Shown: positions 17,186 through 26,244 of the stretch, in pieces | How the letters are laid out: each line of letters starts with the position of its first letter | Position numbering within the stretch: the stretch's first letter is position 1 | Origin: Terriglobia bacterium | GTDB lineage: Bacteria > Acidobacteriota > Terriglobia > Terriglobales > Acidobacteriaceae | Direction: 5' to 3' | NCBI GenBank assembly: GCA_020073665.1 | Contig: JAIQEU010000015.1 | Location: 124,001-188,000, forward strand | Length of the DNA: 64,000 nucleotides | The notes under the pieces: model-generated | The model's database searches: none | What the model saw: only the letters and a program-made list of their open reading frames with translations | Told to the model about the DNA's origin: nothing | Made by a program: the position numbers and the translations under genes

Positions 17186-17986
17186 ATGAGCGATAACGCG
17201 ACTCCCATCACGCAATGGCCGCGGACGCTGTGGCGTTTGTGCGTGTTGATCGGCACCGCGTTGCAGTACCGGGCACAATATCTGCTGCTCAGGTCCGCCG
17301 GCCCGTTGTCTGCTGGGCGCCGCGCCCAATGGCTGCACATTTGTTGCCGCACTGCTTTGCAACGCCTGCACATCCCCATTGATGTCCAGGGCAATTTCCC
17401 GTCGCGCGGCCTGCTGGTCGCGAACCACCTTAGCTATCTCGATATTCTCGTCTTCAGCGCTCTTTCTCCCTGCGCTTTTGTGGCCAAGAAAGAAGTCCGC
17501 TCCTGGCCAATGTTTGGCGCCATGGCGGCGATGAGCGGCACGGTTTTCGTCGACCGCAGCCGCACCACCGACACTCAGCGCGCCAAAGACGAAATGCTGC
17601 AGGCCCTTTCCTCCGGCTCCGTCCTGGTCCTGTTTCCCGAAGGCACCAGTTCCGATGGGAGCAGTGTCCTGCCCTTCCGGCCGGCTCTGTTCGAAGCCGC
17701 CGTGGCAGCCGGCGCGCCGGTCTCCTCCGCCCACATCAGCTACCAGGCCGACGACGGCTCAGTCGCCAATGACATTTGTTATTGGGGTGGCATGACGTTC
17801 TTGCCCCACCTGCTGCGGCTGCTGTCCCGCCGTGGTGTACGCGCTCGCGTCCAGTTCGCCTCCGAAGCCAAGCGCTTCGACGATCGCAAGCTGGCCGCCA
17901 ACGTCACCCGGGAAATGGTATTGACTCTGGCCGGCTGCGAAAAACCTCAAGGGTGGTATCAGGGCATGCCTTCAAGCCTACCGTAA
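17186..17986 (+). CDS. 1-acyl-sn-glycerol-3-phosphate acyltransferase-like protein (PlsC family)
   Basis: 266 residues. Acyltransferase block I is LVANHLSYLDILVF (HX4D catalytic pair), block II is GTVFVDRSRTTD and block III is VLFPEGTSSDGSSVLPF. An N-terminal hydrophobic stretch could be a membrane anchor. Probably transfers an acyl chain in phospholipid or lipid synthesis at the inner membrane; several paralogues in bacteria acylate other lipids, so specificity is open. Start ATG 17186 is favoured; a slightly longer frame to 17162 adds eight residues with no support. Confidence 0.85.
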   Translation: MSDNATPITQWPRTLWRLCVLIGTALQYRAQYLLLRSAGPLSAGRRAQWLHICCRTALQRLHIPIDVQGNFPSRGLLVANHLSYLDILVFSALSPCAFVAKKEVRSWPMFGAMAAMSGTVFVDRSRTTDTQRAKDEMLQALSSGSVLVLFPEGTSSDGSSVLPFRPALFEAAVAAGAPVSSAHISYQADDGSVANDICYWGGMTFLPHLLRLLSRRGVRARVQFASEAKRFDDRKLAANVTREMVLTLAGCEKPQGWYQGMPSSLP

Positions 17987-18093
17987 GTCCCACGGTCGAT
18001 CGCGCCTTCACGCGCCCCACCAACGTACCTGCAAACACCAGTCCCAAACCGACATATGCCGTCGGCGCGTAGGCGAACGCTGTGGCCACAGAC

Positions 18094-18783
18094 TCAGACA
18101 TCGCTGCCATACACGGGAATCACCGCGCCATTCACGTCTTTGCCGGCATCGCCCGCCAGCCATGCAATCAGGCTGGCCACGCTTGCCGGCTGCACCCACT
18201 TGCTGGTGTCCGCGCCCGGCATCGCTTTCCGGTTCGCCGGCGTATCCATGGTGCCGGGGAGAATCACGTTCGCGGTCATCCCTGCATCCTTGTTTTCGGT
18301 CGCCACCGTGCGAATCAGCGAAACCAGTGCTGCCTTCGAAGCACTGTAAGCCCCGACGCCTGCGCCCGGCTCCAGCGCCGCCCGGCTGCCGATGGCAATA
18401 ATGCGCCCGCTCCCGGCCTTGCGCATGTGCGGGATCACCGCGCGCAAGAGATAGAACGCGCTGTTCAGGTTCATGTCGAACATGCGTTGAAAGGTCGCGT
18501 CGTCGGTTTCCGCGACCGGCTGTCCACCGGCGAATCCGCCCACCGTGTGCGCCACCACATCGATCCTGCCAAACTTCGCGATCACCTTGTCGACAGCACC
18601 CCTCGCTCCTTCGGCAGACGAAATCTCCGCCGCCACCGCGGTAAACGCTGGACTGCCAAAATCGGACTGCTGAATCTTCCGCGATACGCCGACCACGGTT
18701 GCGCCGGCATCCAGAAAAGCTTGCGTAACATAGTTTCCCAGGCCGCCATTGGCCCCGGTGACAAGCACCACCTTACCCTTCAT
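18094..18783 (-). CDS. Short-chain dehydrogenase/reductase
   Basis: 229-residue SDR oxidoreductase. The cofactor motif is VTGANGGLGN (TGxxxGxG), the NAG-equivalent is AHTVGGF and the catalytic triad is Ser in IAIGSRAAL with Tyr-X3-Lys in YSASKAAL. Start ATG 18783 places the Rossmann strand five residues from the N-terminus. Substrate unknown; it resembles 3-oxoacyl-ACP-reductase-like SDRs. It is transcribed away from the TauE gene across a spacer of about 200 bases. Confidence 0.9.
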   Translation of the reverse strand: MKGKVVLVTGANGGLGNYVTQAFLDAGATVVGVSRKIQQSDFGSPAFTAVAAEISSAEGARGAVDKVIAKFGRIDVVAHTVGGFAGGQPVAETDDATFQRMFDMNLNSAFYLLRAVIPHMRKAGSGRIIAIGSRAALEPGAGVGAYSASKAALVSLIRTVATENKDAGMTANVILPGTMDTPANRKAMPGADTSKWVQPASVASLIAWLAGDAGKDVNGAVIPVYGSDV

Positions 18784-18980
18784 CGCATGCTCCCATCTGT
18801 TAGCGGTTAGATTCTGATCTCGATGATAACCCGCTTCGCCGCCCCGGGTGCCAGAGGTCCTTCCCCGCCGAGGTCCTCGCGGATGCGCACCCCGCCTACC
18901 GGCTACGCAGCCCGCAAAAGGCAAAATCCTGACCCTGCTTGTTACACTGTTGGCCACACCATTTCTCATGTCGAGGTTCG

Positions 18981-19817
18981 ATGAATATTCTGGAATTCAC
19001 CGTCCTGGTCTGGCTCGGTTCGCTGGTTGCCGGCCTCCTGGGATCGCTGACTGGTCTCGGGGGAGGAGTCGTTCTCGTCCCCCTGCTAGCCCTGGTTTTC
19101 AAGGTGGACATCCGTTATGCGATCGGCGCTTCCCTGGTCTCCGTGATTGCCACCTCCTCCGGCGCCGCTGCCGCCTATGTGAAAGAAGGATTTTCCAACA
19201 TTCGCATCGGCATGTTTCTTGAGATTGCTACCACCCTTGGCGCCTTGCTGGGAGCGTTCCTTGCCGTGCGCGTACCAACCGACGTGATTGCCATCATCTT
19301 CGGATTGGTCCTCATCGGCTCCGCCTATCTCTCGCGCAGCCCCCGTCCCCCGGAGCAGCGCAATCTGCCTCCCGATCCTCTGGCCACTCGACTTCGAATG
19401 AACGGCGACTTCCCCGAGGGGGCAGGGACTCGAAGCTACAATGTCCAGAATGTGCCCACCGGGTTCAGCATCATGCTTGGAGCAGGAGCCCTGTCGGGAA
19501 TGCTCGGCATCGGCTCCGGCGCAATGAAAGTTCTGGCCATGGACCAGGCCATGAAGATCCCCTTCAAGGTTTCGACCACCACCAGCAACTTCATGATCGG
19601 CGTCACTGCCGCAGCCAGCGCGGGGGTGTACTTGCACCGCGGTTACATCGATCCCGGCCTCGCCATGCCAGTCATGCTGGGAGTGCTTGCCGGCTCTCTG
19701 GTTGGCGCACGCATCCTGGTCCAGGCGGAGACCAAATGGCTGCGCATCGTGTTCAGCCTGGTGATCGTGCTTCTCGGAATCGAGATGCTCTACAAGGGAG
19801 TAACAGGAGGCTTGTGA
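18981..19817 (+). CDS. TauE/SafE-family sulfite/organosulfur exporter-like permease
   Basis: 278-residue inner-membrane protein with two homologous halves. Each half has the family glycine-rich motif: GLLGSLTGLGGGVVLVPLL (N-half) and SGMLGIGSGAMKVLAMD (C-half). About eight hydrophobic segments are seen. ATG 18981 starts just before helix 1. The family moves anions such as sulfite, taurine derivatives or organic acids; the substrate is unknown. One base separates it from the DUF1634 gene, a pairing that recurs in many genomes. Confidence 0.9.
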   Translation: MNILEFTVLVWLGSLVAGLLGSLTGLGGGVVLVPLLALVFKVDIRYAIGASLVSVIATSSGAAAAYVKEGFSNIRIGMFLEIATTLGALLGAFLAVRVPTDVIAIIFGLVLIGSAYLSRSPRPPEQRNLPPDPLATRLRMNGDFPEGAGTRSYNVQNVPTGFSIMLGAGALSGMLGIGSGAMKVLAMDQAMKIPFKVSTTTSNFMIGVTAAASAGVYLHRGYIDPGLAMPVMLGVLAGSLVGARILVQAETKWLRIVFSLVIVLLGIEMLYKGVTGGL

Positions 19818-19818
19818 A

Positions 19819-20202
19819 ATGCTGGTCAAGAAACTCTGGACCGACCAACGGATTGAAGACATTGTTGGGAACCTGCTTCGTACCGGCGTATCTCTTTCCG
19901 CCTTCGTGGTCTTGTGTGGCGCGGCCATTTACCTGGTGCGACATGGCCTTTCGCCCGCCAACTACCGGATTTTCTATGGCGAGCCTTCAGACCTGCGGAG
20001 TCTCCACGGCATCGTGCGTGGCGCCAGGGGCCTGCACAGTCGCGCCATCATCCAGTTGGGATTGTTGCTGCTCATCGCAACCCCCGTGGCCCGTGTCGCT
20101 TTTTCCATCTTTGGGTTTGCCGCCGAGCGCGACCGCTTGTACGTCCTGTTCACCGTGGTGGTGCTTGCGGTCCTGGCGTTCAGCTTACTCGGGTTGGCAT
20201 AA
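19819..20202 (+). CDS. DUF1634 membrane protein
   Basis: 127 residues with three membrane segments (VSLSAFVVLCGAAIYLV, IIQLGLLLLIATPVARVAFSIFGF, LYVLFTVVVLAVLAFSLLGLA). The opening WTDQRIEDIVGNLLRTGVSLSA matches DUF1634. Almost always found beside TauE/SafE permeases, so it is probably an accessory subunit; function unproven. It starts one base after the permease stop. Confidence 0.88.
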   Translation: MLVKKLWTDQRIEDIVGNLLRTGVSLSAFVVLCGAAIYLVRHGLSPANYRIFYGEPSDLRSLHGIVRGARGLHSRAIIQLGLLLLIATPVARVAFSIFGFAAERDRLYVLFTVVVLAVLAFSLLGLA

Positions 20203-20303
20203 CTGCGTTCCACACTGCTGTCATCGTTGTGCCTTGGATTCACCCCCTCCGCATTTCCCTATTGGATCTGGCTCAACATCGGTCGGCCGCCCTCCAGTCA
20301 ACA

Positions 20304-22196
20304 CTATTGCTGGTTGTGAGGCGGTTCCGACCCCTGCGGCCGGTCCCCGCCCCGCGGCGGAGGATTGTCGTGCGCCGGCGGAGCCTGATGCTGCTGCCAT
20401 TCGCGAACTTTCTGTTCTTCCTGCTGCGACTGCTGCGGGCTCCTCTCTTTCACCGGAGGCGCAGGCTTCGCCAACGGATGCGACCAACCCTGCTGGTTAG
20501 GTTCTTCCCGCGTGTCCGGAGGTCGCGGCGCAGGGTTACGATCCGGGCCACGGGTTCGATCCGCCGCCGGCGCTGCCGGTTGCTCTCCGCGGTTCACGTC
20601 CGGTGGCCGTGGCGCAGGGTTACGATCTGTGCCACGGGTCCGGTCCGGCGGAGGTTGCTCCGGCGCCGCATCGCGATTTGTGTCCGGTGGCCGCGGAACG
20701 TTTCTCGCTTCCGGCATCGGTTGCGCCGGTGCCTCGGACCGTGGGTTCGGACGTTCGCCGGGCGATTGTTCGCCGAACACCGGCCTTGGCGTCGCCGGAG
20801 CACGGCTCGCCACCACTTGGCGCCTTTCTACTTCTGCCGGAGGCCTGGCCTTCGCTTGGCCGCCCGCACCCATCACGCTCGCCCGCGTCGGTTGCGCCGG
20901 CGGCAGGTGCGTCGCCGGAGCTTCAGCTAACTGCCTTTCGTCTACCCGCACCAGGCTCTTGGCCACCGGTCGGGCATTCACGAATGCTTCCCGTGAAACC
21001 GCCGTGACCGCACTCGCCAGCCGCTGGTTCCGGTAAGCGATTCGAGTGTTCGAGTTGTTGATAAAGGTGTTGTAGACGTTCGTCACCTGGGTCACGTTCA
21101 CCCGCGTATTGGTGATATTCACCTGCTCCACGTAAGTGCGGCTGACTCGGTATGACGGAACGAACACTTCACCCGGGGCGAGTGGAAACCAGGCCACCGC
21201 GGGTCCGCCAGCCAACTCAAAACCGACCCCTCCGACAAATGCCACCAGAGCCGGCGCGTACACCGGACGCACCACTACTGGCCCCGGTACCCAGAACCAG
21301 CCGGTGGGACCGTTGGCCCAGCGCCCGTAGTGGAACGGAGCAAATCCCCACGGCTCATCCTCTACCCAGGTCCAGCCCCAAGGCGCGACCCACACCCAGT
21401 GCCCGTAGCGATAGGGCGCCCATCCTTGCGGAAGGCCACGCGGCACCCACACGTTGCCATAGTCGGCCACGTAGTTCCATTGACCGTAGTCATCAAGGTC
21501 GTCGTATCCAGTCATCTCTTCTGAGATGTAGCTTGCGCTCGCCAGCCGATCCTCACGCCGGTCGCGCTCCACAGCCCAGTTCTCAAAAGCGTCGTACGCC
21601 GCGATTGACTCCAGGTCATGCCGGAGGTCGTCCGTTCCGGTAAAGCGGGCCCGCTGTCCGGCAAGCACGCGGAATGAGTAGCCACCTCCGGTTACTTCGC
21701 CCTGCCCCTGCCAGTCGGTGATGACCGTTGTGTCTCCCGCTGGGTTAACGTCGATCCGGTATTCACCGGTGCGCAGGATGGTGAACGCCAGGTTTGGAGT
21801 ATCCACCTCGAAGGTGTCTTCATCGTCGAGATGACGCACCCGCACCACGAGCGAGCCCTGTGCCAATCGCAGTTGCAGCGCGCGGTCGTTCAGGTCGAGA
21901 AAGGTCAAGCTGCTTTCCGGCCCCAGGTGCAGCGCCGTTGAGCCTACGTGCAACTCGGCGCGCGAGCCGCGATCCGTCCACACATTGTCGCCGCTGGTCA
22001 GGGGACGGTTCGGCACCGCCGTCAGCCAGTCGCCCTCCCCGCCTGGCTGGAACGAGACCGCACCCTCCACATAATTCATGCGTGCAACTCTGCCTGGAGG
22101 GTCATCATCTTGCGCCCGCACGACTGCGGGGCTGAACCACAACATCGCTAGTGCCACCGCCAGGGCCGTCCGGGTGATCCACATGTTGGGTTTCAT
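20304..22196 (-). CDS. FecR-domain/DUF6600 exported proline-rich protein
   Basis: 630 residues. Start ATG 22196 follows a GGAGAGGG ribosome site. Signal peptide LAVALAMLWFSPAVVRAQ. A FecR-like domain follows (VEGAVSFQPGGEGDW, TVITDWQGQGEVTGGGYSFRVLAGQRARF). The DUF6600 block has repeated Trp/Tyr/Gly motifs (YGHWVWVAPWGWTWVEDEPWGFAPFHYGRW). The C-terminal third is low-complexity, Pro/Arg rich and built of near-repeats (APRPPD, PDRNPAPRPPD), ending in Gln/His/Pro. Probably a periplasmic or surface protein of unknown role, common in Acidobacteriota. Confidence 0.85.
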   Translation of the reverse strand: MKPNMWITRTALAVALAMLWFSPAVVRAQDDDPPGRVARMNYVEGAVSFQPGGEGDWLTAVPNRPLTSGDNVWTDRGSRAELHVGSTALHLGPESSLTFLDLNDRALQLRLAQGSLVVRVRHLDDEDTFEVDTPNLAFTILRTGEYRIDVNPAGDTTVITDWQGQGEVTGGGYSFRVLAGQRARFTGTDDLRHDLESIAAYDAFENWAVERDRREDRLASASYISEEMTGYDDLDDYGQWNYVADYGNVWVPRGLPQGWAPYRYGHWVWVAPWGWTWVEDEPWGFAPFHYGRWANGPTGWFWVPGPVVVRPVYAPALVAFVGGVGFELAGGPAVAWFPLAPGEVFVPSYRVSRTYVEQVNITNTRVNVTQVTNVYNTFINNSNTRIAYRNQRLASAVTAVSREAFVNARPVAKSLVRVDERQLAEAPATHLPPAQPTRASVMGAGGQAKARPPAEVERRQVVASRAPATPRPVFGEQSPGERPNPRSEAPAQPMPEARNVPRPPDTNRDAAPEQPPPDRTRGTDRNPAPRPPDVNRGEQPAAPAADRTRGPDRNPAPRPPDTREEPNQQGWSHPLAKPAPPVKERSPQQSQQEEQKVREWQQHQAPPAHDNPPPRGGDRPQGSEPPHNQQ

Positions 22197-22644
22197 GGTC
22201 GTTTCTCCCTCTCCAATTAAGAACACCATCTCAAAGCAAGAAGTTTCGTTGCTCCCCTAAGCGCCACAGCTCAGATGTCTTAGGGACCGCATGCGTTCGA
22301 AGAAAAAAGTGCACGATCAGGCAACCTATTGCTTGCGAGGATTCGCTCCGCGCTGCCACGGGTCTATCTCGCAGAAACGCCTTGTCTTCGCCACTGGAAT
22401 CAACCGCAAGAATGTGAAAATGCTTGCCTGGCTCCTGCAGGATCCGGCCCCGTACGCGGCTTTCGAGTTGACATAGTTTCTCATCCGGGAGAAACTCTGC
22501 ACTCGACTGTGGCTGAACCATCGGTGCGCGTCCCCCCGCGGCCTCAGGAAGCGTGATCCTGCCCGCAAGCCTGATTGCTGGAAACGTTTGTTCTGCCTGC
22601 GCAGCTCCGGTCCTGACGCTACTCAATATATTAGGAGGCGTGTT
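22197..22644. other. Long intergenic region without a convincing gene
   Basis: About 450 bases between the divergent FecR/DUF6600 and FG-GAP genes; it must hold both promoters. A minus-strand frame open over 22231-22626 encodes a peptide containing LCQLESRVRGRI, which resembles the start of small BON-like domains, but nothing after it fits. I do not call a gene. The only clear element is the AGGAGG ribosome site at 22633-22638. Confidence 0.4.
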
Positions 22645-24861
22645 TTGAAATCCCGGCGCCCTACTACTACGGCTGTGCGCCGACCGCTGAAGGTTGTAGC
22701 TTGCCTGATCTCACTACAGTTTCTGGTCGGAGCCGCGTTAGCCGCTACTCGCCAATTTCTGGAGGCACCGGAATACGCCACCAACCCCGGCCCCCGTACG
22801 CTGGTTGTGGCCGACTTCAACCGCGACGGCAAGCCTGATATTGCCGCGGCCAACTATTGCGCCCCCGGCTGCATAGGCGGCCTGGGCACGCTTTCCGTAC
22901 AAATCGGCAATGGCGACGGCACCTTCCAAAAGCAAGTGAGCTACGGCCTGGGCGAGCTTCCTCAGTCGATCTCCGTGGGAGACTTCAACGGCGACGGCAA
23001 ACTCGATCTCGCAGTCGTGAATCGCGCCGATACCCGTATGACTCTCGGCCTCAGCATATTGCTGAGCAACGGGGATGGCACGTTTCAGCCTCGCGTGGAC
23101 TATGCCACCGGACAAATCTCTACCGCAGTCGCCGTAGGAGATTTCAACGGCGATGGCAAAGCCGACTTGGCGGTCACCAGCCCCGCTGATTCCGCCGTCG
23201 GTATCCTGCTCGGCAATGGCGACGGCACCTTCCAACCCTATGTCAATTACCCGGCAGGGGCCTATCCCATTCACGTGGCCGTCGCAGATTTCAACGGGGA
23301 CCACAAACTTGATCTGGTCATTCCCGACGTTAATGGCACGAACGTGAACGTCCTCCTCGGCAACGGCAACGGCAGCTTTCAGAGTCCTGTCCCCTACCCC
23401 ACCGGAAAGGCCCCCGACTTCGTTGTCGTGGGAGACGTCAATCGCGACGGCGTATCGGATCTGGTGGTGGCGAACCAAACCAGCTCCGTAAGCATCCTGC
23501 TAGGCCATGGTGATGGCACATTCGGCAATCCCACGAATTACTTCACCGGAAGGGAACCCTGGTTTGCGGCGCTCGGAGATTTGGATGGAGACGGAATCCC
23601 CGACATCGCCGTGGCCGGATTCTATTCCGGTTCGGCGCTCGTGCTGTTAGGCAAAGGCGATGGAACCTTCCGCATCGGTGGCGACTTTGGGACCGGCAAC
23701 GTCCCCTTCGCTGGAACCATTGCAGACGTCAATGCCGACGGAAAAGCTGACCTGCTAGTCGCCAACTTCGATAGCAACTCGGTTGGCGTGCTTATTGGCA
23801 ATGGAAATGGTACCTTCCGCTCGCGGCTGGACTATAGATCGGGCATGCGTCCTCAGTCTGTCGCGGTCGCGGACTTTAACCACGACGGTAATTCCGATCT
23901 GGCAGAAGCCAGTGCGAGCAGCAACACCGTGGGCGTACTGCTGGGCCGGGGCAACGGCACCTTCGCTCAGCGTGTCGATTACCCCACAGGAAGTAAGCCC
24001 TATTCGGTCATCACTGCCGATTTCAACGGCGATGGCGTCACCGATCTGGCTGTGGCAAATTCTGGCAGTGGCACCGTAAGCATCCTTCTGGGCGCCGGCG
24101 ACGGCACGTTCCACTTTCGCCACGACAACATGGTCGGCAGCGCTCCCCAGTTTGTCACCGTAGGTGACTTCAATGGCGACGGCATACCCGACCTGGCAGT
24201 TGCGAACTTCGCTGGCAGTAGCGTGAGCATCCTGCTAGGCAAGGGCGATGGTTCATTCCAGCCCCACATGGATGTCCCCACCGCAGCTCAGCCGCACTCC
24301 ATTGCGGTGGGCGACTTCAACGGCGACGGCAAACTTGATCTGGCCGTTGCCGATTCGGCGCTGTTCGGCAGCGCGGTAAGCATCCTCTTGGGCAAGGGCG
24401 ACGGAACATTCCAACCTCACGCCGACTTGGGAAGCCAGGGCACCCGCTCCATAGCCGTAGGAGACTTTAATGGGGACGGTATATTGGATCTTGCCGTAGT
24501 CCACGTGTCCTCTCTGCAGGTAAGTGTGCTCTTGGGCAAAGGCGATGGCACCTTCCCCACGCACCTGGACTTTCCAATCGAATCGTTCGGCTCGTCCATC
24601 GTGGTAGGCGACTTCAATGGTGATGGCAAGGCTGACTTGGCGGTTACCATCAACGAGGCCGGAAACGGTGACTTCCTCAACGGCGTCGATGTTTTAGCGG
24701 GAAACGGTGACGGCACCCTCCAGCCGTTTGTCGATTACACCACTGGAACCCGTCCGGTCGCCCTTGCCGTTGGAGATTTCAACGGCGACGGTGCCCAGGA
24801 TCTAGCCGTGGCCAACCAGATCGGCCAGACGGTGAGCATATTGCTGAACACCGGAAAATAG
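22645..24861 (+). CDS. Exported FG-GAP/VCBS repeat beta-propeller protein
   Basis: 738 residues from TTG 22645, chosen because a perfect AGGAGG (22633-22638) sits six bases upstream and the resulting N-terminus is a normal signal peptide (RRPLKVVACLISLQFLVGAALA). The rest is 14 FG-GAP/VCBS repeats of about 48 residues. Each has a calcium-binding loop such as VGDFNGDGKLDLAV and a following VSILLGNGDGTFQ. This is enough for two seven-bladed propellers. Likely secreted or surface bound with many Ca2+ ions; ligand unknown. No catalytic domain is present. Confidence 0.93.
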   Translation: MKSRRPTTTAVRRPLKVVACLISLQFLVGAALAATRQFLEAPEYATNPGPRTLVVADFNRDGKPDIAAANYCAPGCIGGLGTLSVQIGNGDGTFQKQVSYGLGELPQSISVGDFNGDGKLDLAVVNRADTRMTLGLSILLSNGDGTFQPRVDYATGQISTAVAVGDFNGDGKADLAVTSPADSAVGILLGNGDGTFQPYVNYPAGAYPIHVAVADFNGDHKLDLVIPDVNGTNVNVLLGNGNGSFQSPVPYPTGKAPDFVVVGDVNRDGVSDLVVANQTSSVSILLGHGDGTFGNPTNYFTGREPWFAALGDLDGDGIPDIAVAGFYSGSALVLLGKGDGTFRIGGDFGTGNVPFAGTIADVNADGKADLLVANFDSNSVGVLIGNGNGTFRSRLDYRSGMRPQSVAVADFNHDGNSDLAEASASSNTVGVLLGRGNGTFAQRVDYPTGSKPYSVITADFNGDGVTDLAVANSGSGTVSILLGAGDGTFHFRHDNMVGSAPQFVTVGDFNGDGIPDLAVANFAGSSVSILLGKGDGSFQPHMDVPTAAQPHSIAVGDFNGDGKLDLAVADSALFGSAVSILLGKGDGTFQPHADLGSQGTRSIAVGDFNGDGILDLAVVHVSSLQVSVLLGKGDGTFPTHLDFPIESFGSSIVVGDFNGDGKADLAVTINEAGNGDFLNGVDVLAGNGDGTLQPFVDYTTGTRPVALAVGDFNGDGAQDLAVANQIGQTVSILLNTGK

Positions 24862-24997
24862 CTCCCGATCGTGAGGATGCGGCGATTTGACCACGTCATG
24901 TTTCTTTGATTAGAAACAGACTTAAGCGCCTACCCTCGGCCATCGTGGTCACAGTCGAGTTCCGAACTCGGATAGAGAACCCGGTCCTAGCCTCGAA

Positions 24998-26241
24998 TCA
25001 AGGCTGGACACCCGCATGAACAGGAATCGCGCCGCGCGCGGCGTTTTTGTAAACCACGCCGCCCTTCATTACAAATACCACCCGCCTCACCGCCGTAATG
25101 TCTTTCAGTGGGTCGCCATCGAGCGCGATGATGTCCGCCTGCAGGCCGGGCGCAATCGTGCCGATCTGATCGCCCATGCCCAGCGCTTCCGCTCCCAGCG
25201 AGTTAGCCGAGACCATCGCCGCCATGGGGTCGACTCCGCAATCGCGCACGCGGTTGATGAAATCCTCCGCATTGCGGCCGTGCGCACCCGCCACCGCGTC
25301 CGTGCCGTAAACCATCTTGAGCCCCGGGATGCGCGCGGCTCGTCGAATGAATTCCTGATGCGCCGGGATCAGCCCTTTCATCGCCGCAAAGCCCTCTTCC
25401 GTATAGTAGGGTGCGGCGAGATACCTGTCCTTGTACTGGAGATAGGTTTCAAGCAACAACCCAGCTTGCGGATCGAGGTACGTCCCGTGTTCAGCCATCA
25501 ATTTCAGATCGGCGTCCGATGCCCCGAGACCGTGCTCGACTTCCGTGCACCCGGCCAAAGTTGCGGCGCGAACTGCATCTCGAAAGGCATGCACGAGCGT
25601 GCGCAGGCCCTGTTTCCTGGCTTCATCACAGGCCGCGTTCAATTGCTCTTGTGACATCGTCATCGCGCCCCGGGTCATGCCCCCGGATGCGTAGATCTTG
25701 ATCAGGTCCGCCCCTGCTTCCTTTTGTTTCCGCACGAAGGCGCGGATCTCCTCCGGCGTCCCCGTCTGCTCGCCGCGCCCCGCGAGCGCCTCCGCAGCCG
25801 TCAGGATGCGGGGGCCGGGGAGCAGGCCGTTCGCGATGGCGTCACGCAAGGGAACGTCAACGGGCGAACCGACGCTTTGGACGGTGGTGAATCCTGCCAT
25901 TAACGTCAGCCAGGCATTCGAGGCGGAGGCATACGCACTCGCCGGTGTTGTTCCTCCTTGTCCAGCATTTTTGCCGTCCGGCCCAAAGCTCCAGGTGATG
26001 TGCACGTGCGCGTCAATCCAACCCGGCAATGCCGTCAGGCCACGCAAGTCGTAATCCACCGGCCCAGCCTTCGGATCAATGGCCACAATTCTCGAGCCCT
26101 CGACCACGATGCGAGTGTCGTGCAGCATGTGGCCCTTGCCATCGAGCACCGTGTTCGCGGCAATCACGATGCGTCTGTTCTGCGCCGGCGTCTGCGAAGA
26201 AATGCGTTGTGTCAGAGTAAAGACGCCAATAAGTACGGATA
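24998..26241 (-). CDS. Amidohydrolase (imidazolonepropionase-like / prolidase-like), 5' end lost
   Basis: Metal-dependent amidohydrolase. The metal site HVHITW follows LTALPGWIDA; other ligands are in LIKIYASGG (the bridging Lys), LVHAFRD, VEHGLGA and MVYGTDAVAGAHG. The C-terminal strand QADIIALDGDPLKDI closes the composite domain. The N-terminus SVLIGVFTLTQRISSQTPAQ looks like the end of a signal peptide, but no start codon precedes it before the sequence turns into the divergent Rhs gene. The frame stays open to an ATG at 26323 that lies inside Rhs coding and gives nonsense. The gene therefore seems to have lost its first codons at about 26240. Confidence 0.85.
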
Positions 26242-26244
26242 ACC

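Noticed and set aside
20304-21000. Plus-strand Arg/Pro-rich open frames.
   Set aside because: They mirror the Pro-rich tail of the FecR/DUF6600 protein.
22231-22626. Minus-strand open frame with LCQLESRVRGRI.
   Set aside because: Only a dozen residues resemble a BON-like start; the remainder shows no fold and no ribosome site.
22790-24850. Tandem DNA repeats or a CRISPR-like array.
   Set aside because: The periodicity of about 140-190 bases is the coding of FG-GAP repeats, with varied sequence and no spacers.
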